Made by a program: the position numbers and the translations under genes. This document shows, piece by piece, positions 25,905-34,497 of a stretch of DNA of 64,000 nt. The notes below the pieces were generated by a model. That model was not told the origin of the DNA, did not search any database, and saw only the letters and a program-made list of their open reading frames with translations. The stretch is taken from positions 1,922,001 through 1,986,000 of the forward strand of contig NZ_CP141615.1 in NCBI RefSeq assembly GCF_035593305.1, given 5' to 3'. This DNA comes from Limnochorda sp. L945t (GTDB lineage: Bacteria > Bacillota > Limnochordia > Limnochordales > Geochordaceae). Each line of letters begins with the position of its first letter. Position 1 is the first letter of the stretch.

Positions 25905-28415
25905 TCAGCGGGCGACCAGGAGCTTGCCGGTACTCGTGCGTTCTCCGGCCTTGAGCACGAACAGGTACATCCCCGTGGCCAGGGGCTGGCCCGAGGTGTT
26001 GGTCAGGTTCCAGTGGACGAAGTGGGAGCCGGCCGTCGAGGGCAGAGGTTGCTCGTAGACCCGCTGGCCGGCCACCGTGTAGACCAGCAGCGTGACGAAG
26101 GGGTAGTCCCGGTCGAGCGAATAGTAGAAAGTGGCCACTTCCCTGGCCGGGTTGGGACCGACGCGGATGGCGAACTGGCGCGGCGACACCTCGGCGGCGT
26201 AAGCCCGGTCGGCCGAGATCTTGCCGTAGCCCCACACCACGTTGGGCGTGACGCCGGTGTAGAGGTCGGAACGGGCCGTGCTCGTCAGCAGGTCCCGGAC
26301 GTCCGGCGTGGTGAGCCCGGGCACCGCCTGCAGCATCTGCGCCGCCAGACCCGCCACGTGCGGGGCGGCCATGCTCGTGCCCTGAAGCGACAGGTGCTCC
26401 CGATCGGGGACGACCAGGTACTGCGGGCCGAAGGTCGAGTTCGTCGCCGCGTACAGGTCGGACTCCTTCGCGGCCGTCGCCACGATCCAGGAACCGGGCG
26501 CGCTCACCTCCGGCTTCTGGCGGCCGTCCCGGGTGGGGCCGCGGCTCGTGAAGGGAGCGTAGCTGCCCACGGGCTCGGTGCGCGGCACCACGACGTTGCC
26601 GTTGATGCTCTGCCAGCGATCCCGGGTCATGTACGCCCCGACCGTGATGACGCCCTTCGCCACGCCCGGCGAGCCGACGGTCATGTTGGGGTCGGCGTAC
26701 TGCACGTCGAAGGTCGCGTTGCCGAAGTAGATCCAGCCGTCCCAGCGGCCGGCGGGGGAACTCGCCCCCGGGCTCACGGTGAGCGTCCAGGTGCCGGTGG
26801 CGGCGTCAGCCGGACAGCCCGGTGCTCCTTGCGACCCCAGCACCTCGATCTCCACCTGGTTGGCCGTGGTTTCGGACTGCACGGACCCGATCGACGCCAG
26901 GGCCGGCGGGCCGTTGGAGACCAGGATGCATCCGTCGGGAGTGACGACCGGTGCTTCCGGCTCAGTCCCCCAGGCCGCGCTATACGTGTGACCGCCGGGC
27001 GAGGTGAGGGACACGGTGAACCGGCTGGCCTCCGGGTACCAGAGGGAGATGGCATACCCGTCGGGGTCGGGCTGGTTTCCCGGCGTCGAGGGGTCCGCGT
27101 CAGGCAGCGTCAACCTCGCCGACGTAGCCGGCCCGCCCGCCGTCACCTCGGCGCCGGCGTGGATGCGGTCGGATCCCTCGTTGCCCGCCGACACGACCAC
27201 GATGCGCCCGGGCTTGCTCGCCAGGTTGGAGACGGCGAGGTCGAAAGCCTCCGTCCCGTCGTGCGGCCCGAACTGGCCGCCCAGGCTCAGGTTGACCACG
27301 GCAGGCCGGCCCAGCTCGTCGGCCTTCCGGAAGATGTACGCGACCCCGTCCACGATGTCGGTGTCGTGGAGGGTCGTCCGCACCATGATGATGTCGGAGT
27401 CGGGCGCCATGCCGACATAGCGAGCCGGGTATCCGGCCGGCTGCGAGCTGCCGTCGGAAGCCTGGATCCCCGCCACGTGCGTGCCGTGCCCGTAGTCGTC
27501 GACGGCCTTGACGATGGCCCGTGGGTCGTACGCATCCCTGACGCCGCTGGCGATGTCCTGCTCGATCTGCGCTTTCGTGTACTCCGTGCCGTAGTCGAAC
27601 CCCGCCGGCGGGTTGTGGGGGCAATCGGCCGGCGCGCACGGCATCGGCCAACCCGCCCCGAAGTAGCTGATGCCGGGCATTTGGTCCCAGATGAACAGAA
27701 TTCGTGACGCCAGCTCCTCCTGATCGCCCGGCCCTTTGGGGGCCCGGAAGTCTTTGTGCAGGTACGAGATGCCCGTGTCGACCGCGCCCGAAATGACGCC
27801 CTTTCCCCGCAGGAAAGGCTGCATGGTCTGCAGCACCTGCGCGCCGATCTCCGGCACGCTCCGATCGAGCGTCAACCGGACCCGGCGCCCGAGCCGGATG
27901 GCCTGCACCCCGGGCGCGTCCTTCAGGCGGCGAATCTGGTCGAGGGTCAGGTGGGCGGTGACCACGTTGCCCGCCACCGTATTGGGACGGGCCCCGACCG
28001 AGGCCAGCACCCCCGGGTTGTCGGTGATGACGAAGACTCCGAACCGGTCGGCGGGCACTCCTCTGGACGCCACGCTCCCGGCACCCGCTCCCGAGGGCTT
28101 CAGGCCCTGACCCCCCGCGGAGCCCTGGGATGGGACGCCCGGCACCAGCATGCCCGTTTGCGAAGGCCGGAACATGGGAACCGTGACGGGCCGGTTGTCC
28201 CGGTACACCGCAAACAGGCCGGCGAGCGGCGCCAGATCGATCTCTTTCTCCTTCTCCGCCTGCTTGAGGAGCCACTTGAGCGCCGGGTCGAGCCGGGCAC
28301 CGCTCCGGCTCCCTGTCGCGCTGCCCGGCGCCGCACCCGCAGCGGCGGCCACGAGCAGGACGATCAGCAGCAAGCCGGCTGCCAGGCCCCAGAGCTTAGA
28401 CACCCGTAACGTCAC
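25905..28415 (-). CDS. Secreted subtilisin-like protease (S8) with type IX/FlgD-like C-terminal domain
   Basis: An 836-residue protease. A signal peptide (LWGLAAGLLLIVLLVAAAAG) leads to a propeptide region (about 40-190). The catalytic domain has D213 in GAVDTGISYLHKDF, H310 in GHGTHVAG, oxyanion N412 in SAGNEGS and S681 in LQGTSMAAPHVAG. A beta-rich insert of about 160 residues lies between N412 and S681. The last 90 residues (745-836) form a separate Ig-like module: VGPNPAREVATFYYSL, LLVYTVAGQRVYEQ, then ATGMYLFVLKAGERTSTGKLLV. This is the layout of type A type IX sorting domains and FlgD-like Ig domains. The GTG at 28415 is 8 bases after GGGAGG. Its neighbours are an SprA-like giant upstream and a PorV-like barrel downstream, so it is the likely cargo. 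Confidence 0.88.
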   Translation of the reverse strand: MTLRVSKLWGLAAGLLLIVLLVAAAAGAAPGSATGSRSGARLDPALKWLLKQAEKEKEIDLAPLAGLFAVYRDNRPVTVPMFRPSQTGMLVPGVPSQGSAGGQGLKPSGAGAGSVASRGVPADRFGVFVITDNPGVLASVGARPNTVAGNVVTAHLTLDQIRRLKDAPGVQAIRLGRRVRLTLDRSVPEIGAQVLQTMQPFLRGKGVISGAVDTGISYLHKDFRAPKGPGDQEELASRILFIWDQMPGISYFGAGWPMPCAPADCPHNPPAGFDYGTEYTKAQIEQDIASGVRDAYDPRAIVKAVDDYGHGTHVAGIQASDGSSQPAGYPARYVGMAPDSDIIMVRTTLHDTDIVDGVAYIFRKADELGRPAVVNLSLGGQFGPHDGTEAFDLAVSNLASKPGRIVVVSAGNEGSDRIHAGAEVTAGGPATSARLTLPDADPSTPGNQPDPDGYAISLWYPEASRFTVSLTSPGGHTYSAAWGTEPEAPVVTPDGCILVSNGPPALASIGSVQSETTANQVEIEVLGSQGAPGCPADAATGTWTLTVSPGASSPAGRWDGWIYFGNATFDVQYADPNMTVGSPGVAKGVITVGAYMTRDRWQSINGNVVVPRTEPVGSYAPFTSRGPTRDGRQKPEVSAPGSWIVATAAKESDLYAATNSTFGPQYLVVPDREHLSLQGTSMAAPHVAGLAAQMLQAVPGLTTPDVRDLLTSTARSDLYTGVTPNVVWGYGKISADRAYAAEVSPRQFAIRVGPNPAREVATFYYSLDRDYPFVTLLVYTVAGQRVYEQPLPSTAGSHFVHWNLTNTSGQPLATGMYLFVLKAGERTSTGKLLVAR

Positions 28416-28760
28416 AGATCGAGCCTCCCTTCCCGTGCCTGCGCTCGTCCCTTCCCACGCACGCGGCAGTCTCGCTTCCCCCGGCTGGCCCACCCCCTCC
28501 TACCGCCGGCCCCGCGGCCCACGCGCGTCGAGCGCCCGTCGCAGGCGTGAAAGGCGCGAAAACGCGGGGTGCCGTTCGTGGCGGGGGACCACGCGAAGTT
28601 GGAAACGCTTCCTGGAATTAGGCTCCGGTACGATCGAATCCTTGACGGCAAACGTCGAATGGAAACGAGTTGAATCGAAGAAAGAAGAGGGCCGAGCTGC
28701 CATACTTGGAAGCATGGAACCTGGGTTGGGGTTTGTTTCGTTTGCTGGAAAGGAGTGAGC
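28416..28760. other. 345-base gap holding an 18-base inverted repeat
   Basis: No gene is visible between the stop of the SprA-like gene and the subtilase start. The half next to the giant gene (28600-28740) is clearly richer in A+T than its surroundings. It contains CCATACTT-GG-AAGCATGG (28700-28717), an inverted repeat with one mismatch that could be an operator or a weak hairpin. A promoter for the subtilase is likely here, but I cannot point to good -35 and -10 boxes. Confidence 0.4.
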
Positions 28761-31700
28761 TTAAAACGTGGCCTGCACGAAAAGGCGTGCCCACCCCGCC
28801 TGGAACGGAACGGGGTCTCCGGCGGCGATCGAGCCCGTGCTCATCCAACTCGGGGGTTGTTGCCCGCGGGCGTAGCCTACCTCCAGCCCGCCGCTCCACC
28901 GGGCCGAGAACCGGTAGCCCACCTGGCCCGACACTTCGAGCCGCCACTGGGGTTTCGGCGCCGCCCCCGCATCCCACGCCTCGCCCCGGGCACCGCCGGT
29001 CGAGGCAGAAAAGCGCCACGGCCCCTCCGGCTCCCATGCCACGGAGTGACTCCACTCCACGCTGCGGCTGCCCTTTGCGGCCGTTGGTTCGCCGGTCCAG
29101 CGCACTCCGAGGCGTGTCGATTGGGGCCACCGGGTCATACCTTTCCACCCGAGCCGCAGCGTGGCGGCGTACGTCTGCGTCGTGGCCTGGCGCCCGTCAC
29201 CGAGGGTGGTGACGTGGCGGGCGTCCCGGGAAAGGGTGAGGGAAGGGTCGACCCACGCAAACGCCTCGGTGCCGGCCGTCAAGGACAGCCGGTCGTCCAC
29301 GGCGCGCCGCGCCCCCGGAAACTCCGCCTGCTGGTACCGGCGGCTCGCATCCAGCGTCAGATTGAGGGAGGCAGGTTGCCACGTGGCCTGGAGGCTGCCG
29401 CCGGCGCCCGTGGTCGTCGCCCGTGAAAGCGGCGAACCTGTATAGGCCCATTCGATCCGCCCGGCCGGGGAGAACGTCCACGGCCCCGCCGCCAGCGTGG
29501 GCGCAGCGAGCGACACCCGGGCCTGCCGCTCGAGGCGGTCCGGGGTCACTCCCCGGTCGGTCACCTGCCAGCCCGATTGCTGGCTGAGGTCGAGCGTGGT
29601 GCGCACCAGGCCCAGGTTGCGGCTGGCGGTGGCTCCCAGCTGCAGGTCCTGGGCGCCCTCGAGGCGCGACGCCGCCGCCCCGTACGCCCAACCTGCGGGA
29701 GCGTCCAGGTCGTGCACCCTGAGCGGATAGCGGAATCGCACGCTCAGCGTCACGTCCTGCGCGGGAGTCGCCGTCAGGTCGGCCAGCAGGTTGTGCGCGA
29801 CGTACCCGGCCGCGCCTGCTTCCCGGTAGCGCAGGTTTTCGTACCCGACCGCCGCGACGAGGCGCCGGTCCCAGAAGCTCTCCTGCAGCTGGACGCTCCG
29901 GCTCGAGACCGTCACCTCCCACCCTGCGGCCGCCTCGTCCCGGTCGATCCGGTCCCACCGCACGCTGCCCCGCAGCTCGGGCGGGCCCATCCACGTGGCG
30001 GGCGCCGGCACGGGCAGCGTCCACGTGACCGTGGCCTCGTCGGTGAGGGTGCGCCGGATGCGCCGGACGCTCGTACCCGGCGACTCGCCCGGCCCATCCG
30101 GCTCCTGGCGGGCAAGTCGCGGGTCGGCCGTCCGGCGGTCGGCATGGCTCACCTCGACCCCCACGCTCTCCCCAAAGCGGTGCCGCACCGCGACGTGCCA
30201 CGCCTCTACCGCCCGGCGCTCGACGTCGTTGATGGCGAGAAACGGGGCGTCCATCCGCTCGTACCCGGCCTCCACCCCGCCCTGCGGCCAGGCGTAGCCC
30301 AGGTCGAACCGGCCGGCGAGCCCGTCGTAGACGGCGCGCCGCTCCGGGTCCCGGTATCGAGCGGGATCGCGGGCCGGCAACGCCTGCTCGGAGGGCAACA
30401 TCTCCCCGGCCAGCGGCTGCGGCGCCGGCGGCGGGTCGACCGCCGGATCCAGCGTGAACAGCCCGGGCTGTCCGGCGTCTTGCGCCCGGGTCGCCACCCA
30501 GAGCTGCAGCGAGGGCTGTCCCGGCGACCCGGCGCCGGCCAGGACGGTGCCGGCGGCCGTGACCGGGCCGGCCATCGCCGGGTCTGCGCTATAGGTGACC
30601 GCGGGCAGGCGCCCCGGCGCGCCGGGGTCGATCCCGTACAGCCCCCGGTCCGTGCCCACCCAGAGCTTCCCGGACAGGAGCCTCAGGGAGCGCACCCTAC
30701 CGGCCACCCCGCCGACCTGGGAACTCCCCGTGCTCCCCCGCCCGCCCGCGCCGGTGGGCCCGCCCTCCGGGGCCACGTCGAGCCACTCCAACCCTGCTTC
30801 GCCCCCGGCGAAGATGCGCACGTGCAGGCCTTGCGTGGAACCCTGCGAGCAGTCCAGACAGACCGCCGCTACCCTGTCGACCGGCCGGCCCTCGAAAAGG
30901 ACGTGGGTGCCTGCTCCCCACCCCTCATCCAGGCCCCACAGGGGGATCCACAACACACCGCCGGGACCCGCCGCGAGCAGCGCGGCGGCCGCGGGCGGCG
31001 CTCCCGGATCGTGCGGTCCCACCGGGGCGAAGGCCAGCGACCGGAAGCCGCCCCCGGGCCACGGCGGAAGAGCGGCAGCGTCCAGGCCGTGCCAATCGGC
31101 CAGGCTCGTCGCGTTCCACTCCCCGGCCCCCGCCCAGGCCAGGCCTCTGGCCGTCGCCACCCAGACGGAGGGCTTGTCCGCCGGCCCATGGGCTACCCGG
31201 CTCGCAGGCGGCGGCGCGACCCCGACGTAAAGCACGTCCCGCACCTCGTTGGACGGAAGCCCGCCGGACGCGTAGCGGCGCAGGTAGCTGGTCGCCTTCT
31301 CGAAGCTGGCGGGACCCTGCCCGGCGTCGACGACCGCCGTAAGCCCGGACTCCGTCCCGAGCAGCCACGCATCGACCGGGCCCACGGGGTCTCCCAGGCT
31401 TCCGTCCGACACCGTGCCGCGTGCGGCGCCCGCGACGGCCAGCACGTTGGTCCCGCTCAACCCGGCCCCCGTGTCGTACCGCCGCCATGTGCCCTGCATC
31501 ACCTGGCCCGCAGCGTCCAGTGCCCCTACGGTGAGGCCCGCCCGGTGCCCGAGCAGCACGTAACCGCCCCACCCGCCGCCGGATACTCCCCCCGCAATGG
31601 CCTGCACCTCGTTGGCCTGCGGCTCCCGCACGTTGTCGTCGAACGGGAAGACGTCGTGCGACCACGCTGTGTCCAGCTCCGCCCAGAACCCCTGCTCCGG

Positions 31701-33782
31701 GCGCACGCCCTGCCATGCCCGGTAGCCTCCCACGAGGGCAGCGACCGTGTGGGAGTTAGGCATGGTGCGGGCCCGATCCGGTTCGACCAGCGGCCGTGGC
31801 TCGTCCCCGGCGAACAACAGCTCGCCCGCCACCCGCCATGCATCGCCGGGCTTCCATCCCGCCCTCACGCCCAACACGTTGCGGTTGTACTCGGTGGTGG
31901 CGCCCGGCCCGCCCCGGAAGTACTCGAAGCGCACCTCGATCGTGTCGGCAGGGCCTGCATCCCGAAGCAGCACCAGCACGCCGGTCTCGTAGTCGATGGT
32001 GTAGTCGACGTCCCGGCGCAGTTGCTGGCCGTTGAGCCGCACCTCCTCGCTCCCGGCCGCCACCGAGGTGCCGAGCGCGTAGAACCCCCCGGAGACGCGG
32101 TAGCGGTACCGGGCCTGCAGCGCCCTGAAGCTCTTGGCCAACGCCTCGATGGTGCCGGGCACCCCGCCGATGGTCGCCGGGAAGGCAACCTTCAACACGC
32201 CCTGCTCGGGGAACACCATCCACGAAAACCCGTACGTGTCCGCCGGCTCGACACTTCCTTCGGGCCGCTCCACCTCGACGACCAGCGAATCCTGTTGCAA
32301 AGCGGCGTTGCCCGTCAGGTACAGCACAGAGGCGGGCGTGCGGGCAGGGTCGGGCGCCTTCGACCGGTCGAAGGCGCCATCGGGTGCGACCTCGAGGTTG
32401 GCGGTGCCCGTGCCCAGGTACTCCCGGTAGTCCGGGCAGGTGCCGAGCCAGGAGGCCCCCACGGGACCGCTCGCGCCCGAGCCCGACAGGGGCGCCATGG
32501 CGCTGCTCCATCCGGAAGCGCCGGGATAGTCGCCTGCTCCTGCCTCGATGCGGTAGTACTGGCGCACGAGCGAGAGAAACTGGCGCTCCAGGTCGCTTCC
32601 CCGTACGAACGGGTAGGTACGCCGGCCGGCGCCTGACAGGCGGTTGAGCTCGTTGTACCGCTCGATGAGGAGCTCGACGTGGGAGCGCAGGAGGTCGAGG
32701 GTTTCGAGCTGCAGGAGAACGTAGCCCCGGGGCGACGTTCCCTCGGGATTCGCCACTGCCGTGAAACGGCCGGAGTCGAGCGGGAAGAACGCCCGGGCGA
32801 CGTCCTCGGTCGAAAGGCCGGGCGGGGGTAGCTGGGACGGCGGAGCGTACGGCTGGGGCTTCAGGACGCCGCGCGGCGCGCTGCCCGGCCCGGCGTCGAC
32901 CAGATACCCCAGCCCGAAGTCGTCGAGAAGCTGCTTCAACGAGGAACGGCCGTCCCTCGTCTCCCCGCACCCGGCGGCAGGCGCCGAGTCGGAGGGAATG
33001 AGCCATACCTTCATGAAGTCGGGGTCGAAAGCCCGCGCCAGGCGAAAGCCTTGCGCGCCCCTGGCGTCTGCGACCAGCGCCACCCCCTCCCGCGTGGGGG
33101 CGTACGAAGGCGAGAAGGCCGGAGGAGCGGCGGGCACCCACCGGGTGGTATCCTCGCTGTTCGGGCCGTAAAACGTCTTGGTCGCGGGAATCCCCCTGGC
33201 TCGCCCTGCCAGCGCCCCCAGCTCCCAGGCTCCCCAGCGAGCCTCGACGCTCAACCCTTTCAACGTGGCCGGGCCGGCGGCGTAACGGCTTTCGGATCGA
33301 AGCCGGACGTCCCCGAGGTGTGCGGTGGCGGGGCCCCAGGTGAAGTCGATGCCGATGAGCTGGAGGTTTTCGCTCCGCACGTTGTCCAGGTCGGTCGACA
33401 CCTTGACGCCAGGGGCCACGTCGCCCTCGAGGCGTAACCGGAGCTGCTGTTGGAAGGTGGCTTGCCGGGCGGCGTAGCCCTCCTGGCCCAGCAGGCCTGC
33501 CGCGTCGCCCCAGGCGACGCGCACGTTCCACAGGCTCTCCCCCGAGGCACGCAACGACGGCGAGAAGCCCCCGGCGGAGGGCTGCTCGGGCTGGGAAGCA
33601 GCGGGTTGCTCCGGCGGGACCTGCGCCTGCTCACCCGGCGCCACGGGCCCGAGGGGCAGGGCATGGGACGGGGCATCCCGCACGAGCACCCCGATGATGG
33701 CCAGATATGCGGCAAGAAGCGCCGGCTTTGCCTTCCTGCAGGCAAGACGGACGAGGCGTGCTCGCGCGCACCAGGGATGCAC
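28761..33782 (-). CDS. SprA/Sov-like giant outer-membrane protein with embedded beta-propeller
   Basis: A 1673-residue exported protein, by far the largest here. A signal-peptide-like start (KPALLAAYLAIIGVLVRDA) is followed by N-terminal strands. These include VSTDLDNVRSENLQLIGIDF, HLGDVRLRSESRYAAGPATLKGLSVEA and GRARGIPATKTFYG, which resemble SprA N-terminal segments. Around 590-605 is LRRDVDYTIDYETGVLVLL, the DYxIDYxxGxxxLL motif repeated in SprA. Next come NVLGVRAGWKPGDAWRVAGE and SHTVAALVGGY. Residues of about 720-1110 contain propeller-type repeats (GLPSNEVRDVLYV, SVWVATARGLAW, LWVGTDRGLYGID). Residues of about 1150-1673 are alternating strands ending in phenylalanine (LFVQATF), as outer-membrane barrels do. 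SprA is the type IX translocon and is nearer 2400 residues. GTG 33782 has GGAAAGG 10 bases upstream; GTG 33821 is an alternative. Family placement is inference. Confidence 0.6.
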   Translation of the reverse strand: MHPWCARARLVRLACRKAKPALLAAYLAIIGVLVRDAPSHALPLGPVAPGEQAQVPPEQPAASQPEQPSAGGFSPSLRASGESLWNVRVAWGDAAGLLGQEGYAARQATFQQQLRLRLEGDVAPGVKVSTDLDNVRSENLQLIGIDFTWGPATAHLGDVRLRSESRYAAGPATLKGLSVEARWGAWELGALAGRARGIPATKTFYGPNSEDTTRWVPAAPPAFSPSYAPTREGVALVADARGAQGFRLARAFDPDFMKVWLIPSDSAPAAGCGETRDGRSSLKQLLDDFGLGYLVDAGPGSAPRGVLKPQPYAPPSQLPPPGLSTEDVARAFFPLDSGRFTAVANPEGTSPRGYVLLQLETLDLLRSHVELLIERYNELNRLSGAGRRTYPFVRGSDLERQFLSLVRQYYRIEAGAGDYPGASGWSSAMAPLSGSGASGPVGASWLGTCPDYREYLGTGTANLEVAPDGAFDRSKAPDPARTPASVLYLTGNAALQQDSLVVEVERPEGSVEPADTYGFSWMVFPEQGVLKVAFPATIGGVPGTIEALAKSFRALQARYRYRVSGGFYALGTSVAAGSEEVRLNGQQLRRDVDYTIDYETGVLVLLRDAGPADTIEVRFEYFRGGPGATTEYNRNVLGVRAGWKPGDAWRVAGELLFAGDEPRPLVEPDRARTMPNSHTVAALVGGYRAWQGVRPEQGFWAELDTAWSHDVFPFDDNVREPQANEVQAIAGGVSGGGWGGYVLLGHRAGLTVGALDAAGQVMQGTWRRYDTGAGLSGTNVLAVAGAARGTVSDGSLGDPVGPVDAWLLGTESGLTAVVDAGQGPASFEKATSYLRRYASGGLPSNEVRDVLYVGVAPPPASRVAHGPADKPSVWVATARGLAWAGAGEWNATSLADWHGLDAAALPPWPGGGFRSLAFAPVGPHDPGAPPAAAALLAAGPGGVLWIPLWGLDEGWGAGTHVLFEGRPVDRVAAVCLDCSQGSTQGLHVRIFAGGEAGLEWLDVAPEGGPTGAGGRGSTGSSQVGGVAGRVRSLRLLSGKLWVGTDRGLYGIDPGAPGRLPAVTYSADPAMAGPVTAAGTVLAGAGSPGQPSLQLWVATRAQDAGQPGLFTLDPAVDPPPAPQPLAGEMLPSEQALPARDPARYRDPERRAVYDGLAGRFDLGYAWPQGGVEAGYERMDAPFLAINDVERRAVEAWHVAVRHRFGESVGVEVSHADRRTADPRLARQEPDGPGESPGTSVRRIRRTLTDEATVTWTLPVPAPATWMGPPELRGSVRWDRIDRDEAAAGWEVTVSSRSVQLQESFWDRRLVAAVGYENLRYREAGAAGYVAHNLLADLTATPAQDVTLSVRFRYPLRVHDLDAPAGWAYGAAASRLEGAQDLQLGATASRNLGLVRTTLDLSQQSGWQVTDRGVTPDRLERQARVSLAAPTLAAGPWTFSPAGRIEWAYTGSPLSRATTTGAGGSLQATWQPASLNLTLDASRRYQQAEFPGARRAVDDRLSLTAGTEAFAWVDPSLTLSRDARHVTTLGDGRQATTQTYAATLRLGWKGMTRWPQSTRLGVRWTGEPTAAKGSRSVEWSHSVAWEPEGPWRFSASTGGARGEAWDAGAAPKPQWRLEVSGQVGYRFSARWSGGLEVGYARGQQPPSWMSTGSIAAGDPVPFQAGWARLFVQATF

Positions 33783-33792
33783 GGGTGCCGCG

Positions 33793-33876
33793 CCTTTCCG
33801 GGAGCTCGTGCCAGGTCTCACAGCTCCGGCTTACCGGACGTCTCGGAGGATCTCGTCTCCAGGAATTCGGCACGAG
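33793..33876 (-). promoter_or_regulatory. Structured leader before the SprA-like gene
   Basis: On the minus strand an 8-base arm CTCGTGCC (33869-33876) pairs perfectly with GGCACGAG (33805-33812). The enclosed 56 bases can form smaller hairpins, such as CCGG-TAAG-CCGG. The 3' arm lies 5 bases before the GGAAAGG ribosome binding site (33793-33799). It matches no riboswitch class I know. If real it could control translation of the giant protein. Confidence 0.35.
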
Positions 33877-33952
33877 GTACGCGCGACTGACCGTGACGCG
33901 CCGCACCCGTCCCCGCTCACTCTCTCGCCCACCACCAACCTACTCCGCCCGT

Positions 33953-34354
33953 CTACCCGGCGCCGTCCCGGATTCGCCCGAGGGTGTCGACGATCCGGTA
34001 AAGACGCGCCTCTACGTTTCGGGGTTCTGTGCGCTCGTCGCCCGCTTCGCTGGCGCGCAATGCATGGCAGGCCCGCGCCAGCTGGCGGGCGATGTCGGTC
34101 AGTTCCGCCACGACGCCCTCGATCTCGTGGCTGGCTTTGGGAACGGGCTGCTCGTGCGCACGCGGGAGGTAGTACCCGCCGCCGGGGCCGCGCCTCACGG
34201 CCACCTGGCCCTGGTCGACGAGCATCCTTGCTTGCATGCGGGCGTAGCTCCAGCATACGCCCAGCGCCTCGGACAGTTCCTTGGAACAGATAGGGTGACT
34301 GTACGAGGCATGGCGAGTTCGCAGGTATTGCACGATGAGACGCTGGAGGGTCAC
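33953..34354 (-). CDS. Winged-helix DNA-binding protein
   Basis: A 133-residue protein with an N-terminal winged-helix domain. LQRLIVQYLRT and SKELSEALGVCWSYARMQARMLVDQGQVAV form the helix-turn-helix, and RRGPGGGYYLPR forms the wing. The C-terminal 60 residues are helical (EIEGVVAELTDIARQLARACHAL) and probably dimerise. The wing resembles Rrf2 or similar regulators, but no cysteine cluster is present. The GTG start is preceded by a G-rich stretch. It ends 170 bases before the SprA-like gene on the same strand and could regulate it; no direct evidence supports this. Confidence 0.6.
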   Translation of the reverse strand: MTLQRLIVQYLRTRHASYSHPICSKELSEALGVCWSYARMQARMLVDQGQVAVRRGPGGGYYLPRAHEQPVPKASHEIEGVVAELTDIARQLARACHALRASEAGDERTEPRNVEARLYRIVDTLGRIRDGAG

Positions 34355-34497
34355 CCCCCGTCACCCCCGTTCGAGCCTCGCGCAGTGGTCGTGCCGGCCA
34401 CAATCGTACCGAAGGCCCCTGCACCGGTCGCCATGGCAGCTGTCCAGAGGGACATCGGCCCGGCGGCCCATGAAATCGAAGCACCGCTCGACCCGGC

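Noticed and set aside
28761-33821. Reading the 1673-residue protein as a plain two-component-type propeller sensor or an adhesin.
   Set aside because: There is no kinase or membrane-spanning helix after the propeller; the flanks are barrel-like strands with a terminal Phe and SprA-like motifs.
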